Shown here: positions 22,185 through 32,178 of the stretch, one piece after another
How the letters are laid out: each line of letters opens with the position of its first letter
Numbering within the stretch: the first letter of the stretch is position 1
Assembly: GCA_032622095.1 (NCBI GenBank)
Contig: CP136069.1
Coordinates: forward strand, 127,183,450-127,247,449
Source of the DNA: Siphonodentalium dalli
Taxonomy: Eukaryota > Mollusca > Scaphopoda > Gadilida > Siphonodentaliidae
Length of the DNA stretch: 64,000 nucleotides
Direction: 5' to 3'
Translations under genes and position numbers: made by a program
Notes under the pieces: model-generated
Told to the model about the DNA's origin: nothing
What the model saw: the letters and a program-made list of their open reading frames with translations, nothing else
Databases searched by the model: none

Positions 22185-22640
22185 TGTAGCTCAACTTGGA
22201 GAGGGATAATGACATATATTACAGTCAATGGAGCGAAAAGGAATGTGAAAAGTTTAAATATTTAACAATACCAGAGGTCAACCCAAAGAGCCATATGAAG
22301 TTTGGGGTCAATTGGATGAAAAATGTTGGCAGCAAGCCTTGAAATAGTGTGTCTGTCATTTGCAGAATGAGGTCCTCAGAGGGTGAATTTAGTGATGCTA
22401 CCCCGCATAGCGGGCTAGCATCACCAAATTCACCCTCTGGGGACCTCATTCTGCTTACAACTCAGCAGAATGAGGTTCACAGAGGGTGAATTTGGTGATG
22501 CTAGCCCGCTATGCATCACTAAATTCACCCTCTGGGGACCTCATTCTGCAAATGACAGACACACTATTTCAAGGCTTGGTTGGCAGTGGGGCATACCAAA
22601 GATTTGTGATGCAAAGAGTTGAAAAGTTAACTTATCTCTA
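22185..22640. mobile_element. Left fragment of a TAGCTCAACTT element, interrupted
   Basis: GACACTGTAGCTCAACTTGG, then TACAGTCAATGGAGCGA, matches the left end at 30975-31035. The right part is missing and the fragment is interrupted by the hAT-like element at 22333-22578. Confidence 0.5.
22333..22578. mobile_element. Double-hairpin hAT-like MITE, copy 3 (minimal)
   Basis: A perfect 8-bp duplication GTTGGCAG (22325-22332 and 22579-22586) flanks ends CAAGCCTTGAAATAGTGTGT and its reverse complement. The element consists of two back-to-back hairpins (22362-22454, 22465-22549) with almost nothing between. It is the clearest evidence for the family's target-site length. Confidence 0.9.
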
Positions 22641-23640
22641 CCACAGTATAATAATAGCAACCATGCACCAGCGAGCCACAGGCACGCGTGGTTGTTTATA
22701 CCTTAGGCGCAGGTGAATGACGTCATATATTTTTTTCTATATCCATCAGTGATTTTTCAAAGATCGCTGGTATGGATTTTGGCAAAAATTTCACGTAACT
22801 TCCGGCTAGCAACGTGTGCAGATTACCAAATGCGGAACTGGGAATGGACCATCGCGATGAAAATTAAATTAGCTACTTCACAACTTACGAAGAATTCCCA
22901 TGTGATTTAGGCCTATTAGTTTCATTTATATCAATTTTGTTGGTTAGCTTAATGAAAACAAGCGAAGACATCATGATAAGGTTCCTGACACCATTTACAT
23001 CATTTTGGATTGCACAATCCACGACAAGTCTTGTCATGTCGTCTCCGTCGGGACCACTGCCTGATGTTACATGCATTATTCTGAGCGTCATATCGCCGAT
23101 AAAAGGAAAATTTGAGGCACAACATGTGTGGTTGCTCCACTACGTGTCATGTACGATTCATATTACAAGTGCCTAGCTGTCCTTTATCACCACAGAGATC
23201 CAGCTCACTATTGAATTACCACAACTCATTCAACACTAAGGCATACAGCTATGCTTTAATTAATTGAATGTTTTAACAAGGTTGTAGGCTGGTAATGACT
23301 GCGGTCATACTGCCATTCAACTGCGGTCAAGTATTATCACCATGAATGCTGCATTAATTATTTTGTGACCACCCTTGTAACGCATTAATTTTTCTCATGA
23401 CTGGCATTGACCGCCATACACCCAGTTCATTTTTTCGTGAGCGCTGTGCTCCGCATTAATTCTTTTCCCACAAATGCAGCCAACGGCGATAAAAATATCC
23501 AATTCTATCCAAAAACACTTAGACACACGAGCTGCATAAAGTCACTGAGCAGAAATGCTGTCAAAAAGCAGAGAGATGCCATTTACAATCGGGAGGGCAA
23601 CGATTTGTTAAATCCATCCATATTAAATTGGTACATGTAT
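22587..23640. other. Unassigned stretch
   Basis: Short frames on both strands (for example 22885-23091 minus and 23407-23655 plus) show no motif I recognise. A GACTGCGGTCA/CTGCGGTCAA repeat lies near 23300. No gene supported. Confidence 0.45.
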
Positions 23641-23644
23641 TTAA

Positions 23645-24191
23645 CCCTTTCATGACGGTAGCTGCGCTGGCACAACATTAAAGACCCTGTGCCAGTGCAT
23701 TATCTCATATATGTTAGTCGACCATAAGTCACCTCACATATATAAGAGAATGCATTGGCCTAACAATTTTTTATAAATTTTTCTAACATTCTTTAACATT
23801 TTTTATCATTTTTTACAATTTTTTCTTACATTCTTTAACAATTTTTATCATTTTTTTCTTACATTCTATAAAAAACTATAATTTTTTCTTTAACAATTTT
23901 ATCATTTTTATAAATTTTTCTTTCATTCTTTAACAATTTTAGCATTTTTTCTTACTATATTTATCAATTTTTTCTTTAACAATTTTTATAATTTTTTTAT
24001 CATCATTTCTTACATTCTTTGACAATTTGTTTTCATTTTTTCTTACATTTTTTAACAATTACAAAAAAATAATATAAAATTTGTTAGGCCAATGCATTCT
24101 CATATATATAATATGGTCGACTCGCATATATAAGAGAATGCATTGACACAGGGTTTTTGCAAAAATTCAGGAAGTTACCATTATGAACGGG
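23645..24191. mobile_element. TTAA-flanked hairpin MITE, copy 7, with A/T-rich expansion
   Basis: TTAA lies at 23641-23644 and 24192-24195. Two hairpins (about 23688-23763, and about 24089-24151 with a damaged tip) sit near the ends. Between them is a long TTTTTCTTACATTCTTTAAC-type tract (about 23768-24080), which makes this the longest copy (547 bp). Confidence 0.8.
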
Positions 24192-24195
24192 TTAA

Positions 24196-24500
24196 ATTGA
24201 AAGATTTTATTGCTATAATTATTTTGCTTTTGCCCTACACGTGCATTATAAATAATATTTTCCCCGTACTAAAAAGGTCACAGATAAGCGAGATCGAATT
24301 ATAACATTTGTGCAACAGATATTTTTCATGTCGACTTCCTATTTATTTTAGCGGTCATGTGGCAATGAAAAATATCTATAAACAGAATTTGTTTTATGTC
24401 AACTAAACACTAAATAAATTTTAATCAATTTAGTATATCGAAAATGTATTATATATAGACTGTGCTGTTAATTAGCTGTTACAACCAGTCCCATGCGTGC
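24196..24500. other. Unassigned AT-rich stretch
   Basis: No supported gene, repeat or RNA. Confidence 0.45.
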
Positions 24501-24559
24501 CACTTCCTGTCCTCAATATGCTGTCTTTTTTATATATTTATAATGAGTTTGCACCAACC

Positions 24560-25400
24560 TCTTTCCTCCTTTAGCATTTTTACTTAACAAGACAATGTTG
24601 CACCAAATTGTCCATCGATGGGATTTCCAATAAATCACTAGCATTATCATCCAGTGGGTAATTTTCAAAAATTTCTTCATCACAAGCTGTGAGTTTTGAA
24701 AGTTTTTCAGCATGTCATGACATATTTAGCACAGTTTTCTGAGTTGAGTCCAATGCAATTGCATTCTTCTCTACTTTCTTTGGTAGTGCATGATCACCAG
24801 AGATTTCCTGGAGTCCTTTGGGAATATCAATCGATGACTGCATTACATCGACATCAGAAACATCTGAATCAATTCTCTAATTTTCACCGGCAGGTAGTGA
24901 AACTCTCTCTCTATCACAATGATGAGAATAAGTGTCAGATTCTGACTCAAAATCAGAATCGAAATCAGGTCTCTTAGATTTCTGCTGTCTGCCGGGCGAC
25001 CTCTCGTGCACCCTAACTTTATCAACGGGCGACCTCTCAGGCCCCCTAACTGTATCAACGGTGACCTCTCGAGTCCCCTAATCTTAACAGGTGACCTGTC
25101 AGGTCCCTTGGTTTTGTGTGTCACAATGGGTGGCCTTACTGTGGCCTATCGGTGGCCTTACTGTGGCCTATCACCAACAGGTGATTCACCCCTTTCTACC
25201 TCGGAAGGTCTCTGTCGCTGTTGTTGAAACATAGAATTGATGGTATCAACTTTACAGATCTTTCCTGCATGCCGTATGCCAGCCATATATTTCTCTTGCT
25301 GCACCAATCTCTCTTCCAACAGCTCTCTTTTTATCTTCCTTTTATTCGATTTAGCTCTCTTCTTCTCTGGTAGTGATTCCAGAATTGAAGATCGATTCAA
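24560..25400 (-). pseudogene. Decayed minus-strand coding region, family unknown
   Basis: Read on the minus strand from about 25400, there is an 80-codon frame with a basic, coiled-coil-like start (PEKKRAKSNKRKIKREL, then LLEERLVQQEKYMAG). After frame shifts comes a repeated ERSPVDKVRG-type motif of 10-11 residues (DNA about 25000-25105). An acidic stretch follows (DSDFESESD, later CDEEIFENYPLDDNASDLLEIPS) down to about 24595, where AAGTAAAAA could be a splice donor. At least two in-frame stops and one or more frameshifts break it. The SP-rich and acidic composition looks protein-derived, but I cannot name a family. It could be a transposon gene or a dead host exon. Confidence 0.35.
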
Positions 25401-25424
25401 TCGTTTCTATAACCGATTCATTTT

Positions 25425-26045
25425 ATGACTGCAACATGTCAGAAAGTTAACATTGACGAAAAACTCAAGTTTGACGTCCATGTCAATATCATTTGTAATA
25501 AAGCATACCGAACTCTTGGAATAATTAAGAGAACTTTCTCACACCTCGACAAAGACATGTTTAGATCCCTGTATATCACCATGGTAAGACCATTTATTGA
25601 GTATGGTATTACTGCATTGAATCCACATCTTCGATATCAGTGAAAAGCTTTGGAAAATGTACAACGTCGGGCTACAAAATTTGTTCCGCAATTATGGAAA
25701 TTGACATACCGCGAGAGACTCGTTCAACTGAATCTGATGTCAGTTAAATATAGCCGATTCCGAGGTGATATGATTGAAACTTATAAACTGTTAAATAATA
25801 CGTATAACGTAGACTCGTAACAATTCTTACAATTAAGAACACTCTATGCCGCAAAAAGAGGGAATAGCAAAAAGCTCCAGGTACCCGGATCTGAAAAAGA
25901 TGTCCGAAAATTCTTCTTCACCCACCGAGTTATTGCTGAGTGGAATCAATTACCTGACCTGGTCGTTGATGCACAAACATTGAAGGAATTTAAAACTATG
26001 CATGATGTATACTGCCATGACAGAAGATACATATATGACAACTGA
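25425..26045 (+). pseudogene. CR1/L2-like non-LTR reverse transcriptase, 3' end
   Basis: This is the C-terminal part of a non-LTR retrotransposon polymerase. One continuous frame of about 207 codons carries the familiar order DEKLKFDVHV, CNKAYRTLGIIKRTF, YITMVRPFIEYG, ENVQRRATKFVPQL, YRERLVQLNL, FFFTHRVIAEWNQLP. This corresponds to the thumb and C-terminal region. The catalytic palm (YxDD motif) and everything upstream are missing, as expected of a 5'-truncated insertion. Only two internal stops (25641 and 25818) disrupt the frame, so the copy is moderately young. The 3' tail follows directly. The homology is strong. CR1 versus L2 is my inference. Confidence 0.88.
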
Positions 26046-26175
26046 AGTTCAGTGAACCATTATTGTTACGTTATAGGCCTATATAATTTATTATACATGT
26101 GTTTACTATTAACGTAATTCAGCGGAACCATAAGTCGAATGACTTGTTTCGAAATAAAGATGATGATGACATAAT
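26046..26175 (+). mobile_element. 3' untranslated tail of the RT fragment
   Basis: A short 3' UTR ends in AAATAAAGATGATGATGA near 26165. Short microsatellite tails of this kind are typical of CR1/L2-clade elements, which do not end in poly-A. Confidence 0.65.
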
Positions 26176-26179
26176 AACA

Positions 26180-26238
26180 GATGACCGGATGCCAACATAC
26201 ATGTACATGTTATGGCAATAGCATAAGTTGAGCTAAAA
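26180..26238. mobile_element. Solo right end of a TAGCTCAACTT element
   Basis: A CAGATGACCGGATGCCAACA-like start, then TATGGCAATAGCATAAGTTGAGCTA, matches the right ends at 16640-16722 and 35245-35314. Confidence 0.5.
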
Positions 26239-26342
26239 ATTGGTTTGTACATAATGATATAAGAAGCTTATACCAATACATTAACATATATCAGAATACA
26301 ATAATTTTAACATATATGCAACTGACCTTGATATTATGTAAA

Positions 26343-26438
26343 GGATAATGTTCGAAGCAGAGGGAATTCGGTAAAAGAATAGACGAGGGCTTGCCCGAGT
26401 CTATTCTTTACCGAATTCCCGACGCTAAGAATATTATC
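26343..26438. repeat. Strong hairpin
   Basis: The inner stem 26362-26420 pairs GGGAATTCGGTAAA and GAATAGACGAGGGC with their complements. An outer, weaker stem pairs GATAATGTTCG with CTAAGAATATTATC. It is probably a miniature foldback element. I see no second copy in the window. Confidence 0.65.
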
Positions 26439-26439
26439 T

Positions 26440-28817
26440 GACTTAAACCCCACTCATTGAATTGTCATTGGAGCCAGCTATCCATTTTGTCTGACCCACA
26501 TCTCTGCCTTGATTACCTGAGTACACGCCCACAGTTCAGCACGGACAGTGTGTGATGTCCGTGTTGTCCACGCCGATAGGCAACATATTTCAATTATTAT
26601 TTAATTCGAATTAGGACTCGCCAGTTGAGGGACGTTTCTTCCGAAGTTTGTCGTTGCGCCATATGGATTCGGACAGTGTATGTGAGCAATATATTACTCT
26701 CCAATTGTGTTTTTTTTCTTCTTGATTTAAAGATCTAATTCGACATCAAATACATTAACATTCCATAATAATTTTATCAGGAAATAAAACATGAAAAATA
26801 ATGCTAATGATGTAAAAACGCTCTTTATACAATGTGATTTTTCGAATATTCTGGTGCCAACAACGCGATACTTGGTAAAACTGTCTCATTATTAATAAGT
26901 CAAAGTACACAAGAAGCTTGCATAAATGGGTTTACTGATTCTTTTACATTGTTGTCTTGTGTAGAATACGCATGAAAAGAAGTGTTATAGTGTTCAATCG
27001 TATGGGGTATTTTGAATTTTCAATTATTATCAGAAAGAAACCTACATGATGTACTCGCTTGAATTTTAAGTATCATCCTATGGTTTATGCACAGGGGCGT
27101 GGCTAGACGTGACTCAGGACAACATGACAATTTAATTTGGCACACCAACCCCCTTCATGTTTCAAACTGAAAGGTATCATAACATTTCCAGTTATTGGTC
27201 AATTCTTACATGACATGGGCCACCCCCGTTGTTAGCAATTTCCCATCGTATATGAATGATTTCCAAATATTCACTCACCACGATGACGTTACATGTACCT
27301 TTAAGTATCACCCACATAAGTTAACAAATGGTTAGTGCGCAAATGTATAACATGTATTATCTTTTCTTCGAAACGGCATACAATCGCGTAAATAGTGATT
27401 ATAAATCGTTCCAATATATAGTTGATTAGTCACCAGCGACGTGGCTAGAGGGCTCCTGTGATTTTCCGCTGCATCCCGCCCCTTTTAACCAGACCGAGCT
27501 CGCAAATTCGCAATGTCGTGTAATTTCATTTGCTTCCCACCCCGTGGTTTGGAATTTCCTAACTGTACCAATTGTGGGGAGGAATCATGAAACAATTTGA
27601 AATATGAGCCTGAAATCTGTAAAATCCTAGCATCTATAAAACAAAGTCTAACTCCATGAAAACTCAGGCCTCGATTTGTTTTGTTTTTAAATTCAGTTAA
27701 TAATGGAATGTGGTATGCCAACATTAAACATGGGATATTCGCATTGAGTAAATGTGCACACAATTTTTTTTTCAAACACCAAAACCTCGTTTTAACTGGA
27801 TCGCTGATGTTCAACAACGACACTTTACATGCATTTTGCATACTTATGTGAAAAGTACTGTAACATTGATAGTCATTTTATCGCCAAATATTGCTTAAAT
27901 CTCGGTTCTGACCATTTACCAAAGAGATTGTATCGATTGTAAAACGACTCGTGCTTCAAGAAAAGTTAAAAAGAAAAGTTAAAAAAACAACGCATGATCA
28001 CGTTATCCATGTCTTATCGACAATCAACACAAGAACAAAACCAATCCATTGTTCAGCATTTTCTCTTGGTGATAATGATTTTACAGACCAATGCGAACGC
28101 CTTACGTACCTATAATGTTCACCCTAAAATGTTCAAGTTCGGCACACATGTTAGATCATGCCATGAATCTTTACTCTGGCTAAATACCACCGTATATATC
28201 ATTTTACATATGTTCAAACCCTGTGAACCTTTTCTATTATCTTCTGATGTGGTTGAATATTGAACAAACCACGCAGGGAATATATTTCTGTGTTAATACT
28301 TGTTTCTTGAAAATAAATTCCCAGCTCGAGGTTGCAAGATTTGTGTAGCTTTGTGAGCCAACATCAATGAAATTCCAAGCGACGCATAGTACAATCGATT
28401 AATTCAAGTCCCCCAAACCATGCATACTCGAGTTGGCCCTTTACCTGCTATAAAATACAATTTTATTACGAACAGGTATAACCGAGCATTATATTAACTG
28501 CATTTTTTTTCAATGTTATAAAACTTCCCTGTCAGAGCAACAGAAAGTTACCATGTTTTGAACTATAGTGGAGTATGATATCTTGGCGAATCCAGAGTAG
28601 ATATGCATGACATGATCTATACACATGGATATACGCTATTCTGTTTCAATTTGATACTGGAAATGTTATTTTTTTCTGTGCTTCACCATTGTATTAAAAA
28701 TAGCCATGTGGGCACTTTCTCGTTCAATAAGTAACGTATAGTTAAAATATGTGTTAAACGGTTTTGTGTTTATTTGACGGACTTAGGGATGTATTTAGAT
28801 GTTATATATATGTGTTT
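26440..28817. other. Unassigned 2.4-kb stretch
   Basis: Two frames exceed 85 codons (27485-27841 minus, 118 codons; 27994-28263 plus, 89 codons). Neither shows a domain, a credible start context or splice structure, and both could arise by chance. No repeat family recognised. Confidence 0.45.
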
Positions 28818-29217
28818 TATTCGAGTCAAGGAACCCATCCATCAAAGCTCAGAGTGATTAGATATCGATTTTTGAAGTTTACAATTTTCTCAAGATGCGT
28901 ACTAATAATTGCCCCTAAGTTTGTAATTTTCTCGAGATGTGTACTAATAATTTTCACAGAAACACTTATTCAAACAGGCGAAGCTGGATAACTCTAAAAT
29001 CAAATGTATTAATAACACAATTATGACTGATACCATCGTTTTGGCGGTGTGTTTCTGGGCCAGAAAAGTAGAAATAACAAAACTTCAAAAAACAATCTGA
29101 TCACTATGAGCGTTGATAGGTAGGTTTACTCGTCTCGAATCAATTATTTTTTATCCCCGAACCCAAAGAAATAGTAATTTATGAGGGCCTGATCGGATTG
29201 AGTACCTTTAAGTGTTC
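28818..29217. mobile_element. AGGTACTCAATCC-type TTAA element, 5'-truncated copy
   Basis: The right end GATCGGATTGAGTACCT is followed by TTAA (29218-29221). The left part begins inside the element (ATTCGAGTCAAGGAACCCA). It matches the complete copies at 57759-58238 and 62080-62546. Confidence 0.7.
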
Positions 29218-29315
29218 CGATATTTAATGCAGCTTTCAGACAGGCTCTTGACTCAACATACATGATTGGGGGAGGAGCCACTCTATGACGTCCCTCAGTC
29301 GATTTAATCCCTCGC

Positions 29316-29387
29316 GTATTCGTAAAAAATAATGGCCACGGGCATTCTTAAAAAATAATGCCCACAGGCATTCTTAAAAAAGAATGA
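29316..29387 (+). repeat. 27-bp tandem repeat, about three copies
   Basis: GCATTCTTAAAAAATAATG-CCACGG units with small changes. The short repeat sits next to an unassigned stretch (29218-29490). Confidence 0.6.
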
Positions 29388-29489
29388 CTGTTGGCGTTAA
29401 AATAATGCTCATGCGATCAAACGCTTGAGCGTTCTGCCAGATAAGAGCCGTGTCCGGACAAAGGGATAACACGCCGGTGGGTTTTAACC

Positions 29490-29880
29490 ATGATTAAGGA
29501 GAGAGAGATAACACCTTCCTTTAATATCTAGTTTCAGGTTGGAACTTCTATTGAAAGAATTAGAGAAGAGTCAGGCAAAACTAGATCTAACAAGGATGAA
29601 AACCGTTATGGAATGGCACCAAGGATGAAAACCGTTATGGAATGGCACCAAGGATGAAAACCGTTATGGAATGGCACCAAGGATGAAAACCGTTATGGAA
29701 TGGCACCAGACTAATCAAAGGCACACTCCCTGAGAATCCAAAAGAAAATGAGGGCATTCATCAGACACCACGGCATGAGTTAATAGAAACAAATCACATT
29801 AACTCAGTGGGTCATCTACCTTTAGTATGAAATGACTGAATCCTTTGAGGTGAATGTCAATATCTTAACTGAGTCATGTC
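29490..29880 (+). repeat. Dispersed repeat module with 29-bp minisatellite
   Basis: Another copy of the 17980-18190 module (GATTAAGGAGAGAGAG, ACTCCCTGAGAATCC, AAATGACTGAATCC). At 29592-29707 it carries four exact tandem copies of a 29-bp unit, AAGGATGAAAACCGTTATGG plus AATGGCACC. Confidence 0.75.
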
Positions 29881-32178
29881 AGTCCTGTAGGAATCATGGA
29901 AGTCACGATTCTTGAACAGCTAGCAAAATAATAATTCCCTGAGCCGGCTGTTAACATGAAAGAACAGTAAATCGGATTTACTCTGCCCCTGTGTAATGTT
30001 CATGAATAATTCATGAATGTTCATGAATAGTTCATGAGCAATGTTCATGAACTGGAAATTGGACATTTGTCATTTATGAATTTTCATGAACCGTTTGAAG
30101 AGTTCATGAACTGGGCGGTTCATGAACCAGTTCATGAACACATTTCATAGATCCACAATTTCATGATTTTTTTATTATGAACTATTCATGAATTATTCAT
30201 AAAATTTCATGATTTTTTTATGAACAAATACGAGTTCATGAACTCTAGACTTTTGACACTAGTGTGGTAAATCTGTTATGTTTCTAAAAGTTAGAGAAGA
30301 GTTTGATATGAAAAACACCACATTTGATGAGTGTTTACTCAAATCACATGGAGAGCTTATAATTATTGTTAATTACGCAACAGCACTTAGAAGTTAGATT
30401 ATAAATAGCCATGCATCCAAGGAAAAACTCTACATCTTAAAGTACTTAAGTACATGGCTCCTGGGAGTCACACAGCTAATAGATCTCTCAACAATGTTAT
30501 ATGATTTGTCTGTGAAGTTGTTTATCCAAACCAAACAGAGATGGGATCAAATTTTAGTTAATAAACAAACTCACAATTAATGGCACATATGACAGCTAGC
30601 CTAAGTGTTATATAAAGTTCCTTTGAAAAAACCCGTAAATCTATCTCCAGGTTTGTTAGCATCAGGTCTCAAATTCCTTGGGAAGATGATGGATGTAAAT
30701 TGGATAATGGTAACAATAAAATCATCCCATTCTTATCAGCACAAAACCAAACATTTTGGGTATTAATTTCTTTGAAACATCAGACTTTAAAATGGCGGAA
30801 GGTGAAGATTAGAATTTGGTTATAATTGCCTGCTGTTGACTCTGTCATAGGATCTTATATTAGGTAAACAGATGCCAGGTGACACAAAGGCTCACTGAGT
30901 TTAAGTTCAAGGCTCTCGATCTGCCTTAAGGGTGTAGTAATCTGAACCACGATTTGATAAAATGAAAGTGTCAATGACACTGTAGCACAACTTGGAAAGG
31001 GAATAATTTCATGTGTTACAGTCAATGGAGCGATTAGGAATGCGGTAAGTTGAAAGGGCTAAGTAATACTAGATTATCAATATGAAGAGATATATAAAGT
31101 AAAATCCAAGATAGTTGCTGATGGCTATCTTTTCCAATGAAATTCAAAAACATTTGATAGTTTCCATCTAGTAGATCAATATCAAGATTAATATGAAGTT
31201 TGGTGATGATCGGATGAGGGAAGTGGACTGTAGGGTAAGTGTGCCAAAGGATTTAGTCATGCAAAGAGTAAAATCCAAGATGGCTGCTGGTGGCCATGTT
31301 TATGGCCGAATGACCCCAAAATGACTTGTTCCCATCTACATGTCAATATTAACATTCATGACAAATTTCATAATGATCCGAACAAAGGTACGACCTGTAG
31401 CCCGTGCCAAAGGATTTGGTCATGCAAAAGTAAAATCCAAGATGGCTGCTGGCGCCATGTTTTTTGGCCGAATGACTCCAAATTGACTCGTGCCCATCTG
31501 TATGTCAATATTAACATAAATGACAATCATGATAAGACAAACAGTACGGCCTGTAGCCCATATGCTAATGGATTGAATTTTGAAATCCAAGATGGCGCTG
31601 GCAGCCATGTTTTTTTTGCCGAATGTCAAAACTTTCATGATGATCCCACCAAAGATACGACCTGTAGCCTGTGTCAAAGGATTTAGTCATACAAAGAGTA
31701 AAATCCAAGATGGCTACCAGCAGCCATTTTTTTTTGCCGAATGAGCCTAAAATGACTCGATCCTATTTACATGTCAATGTTAACATTCATGACAAATTTT
31801 ATGATGATCCGACCAAAGGTACGACCTATAGCCTGTGCCAAAAGATTTAGTCATGCAAAGACTAAAATCCAAGATGGCTGCTGGTGGCCATGTTTTTTGG
31901 CCGAATGACCCCAAAATGACTCGTTTCCCATCTACATGTCATTGTCAACATCCGTGACAAATTTCATGATGATCCGATTAAAGGTACGACCTGTAGCCCG
32001 TGCCAAAGGATTTAGTCATGCAAAGAGTAAAATCTAAGATGGCTGCTGGCGGCCATGTTTTTTGGCCGATTGACCCCAAAATGACTCGTTCCCATCTACA
32101 TCTCAATATTAACATCCATGACAAAATTTCATGATGATCAGACAAACAGTATGGCCTGTAGCCCGTGCTAATGGATTT
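29881..32178 (+). repeat. Tandem segmental duplication, first copy (2,298 bp)
   Basis: The next 2,298 bases repeat this block with no difference in the stretches I compared, including two 121-codon frames. It includes the TTCATGAA cluster, a dispersed module copy, and the left end plus tandem array of a TAGCTCAACTT element. The joint has AGTC microhomology: AGTC|CTG at the left and AGTC|ATG at the far end. Confidence 0.93.
29998..30238. repeat. Cluster of palindromic TTCATGAA motifs
   Basis: About twenty TTCATGAA or one-mismatch variants, including several GTTCATGAAC palindromes, lie in about 240 bp at irregular spacing. It is repeated at 32296-32536 by the duplication. Possibly degenerate simple-sequence expansion, or a clustered binding site. 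Confidence 0.7.

Noticed and set aside
27485-27841. 118-codon minus-strand ORF as a host gene
   Set aside because: No recognised motif, no supporting splice structure and no neighbours. Length is within chance for AT-rich DNA of this size.
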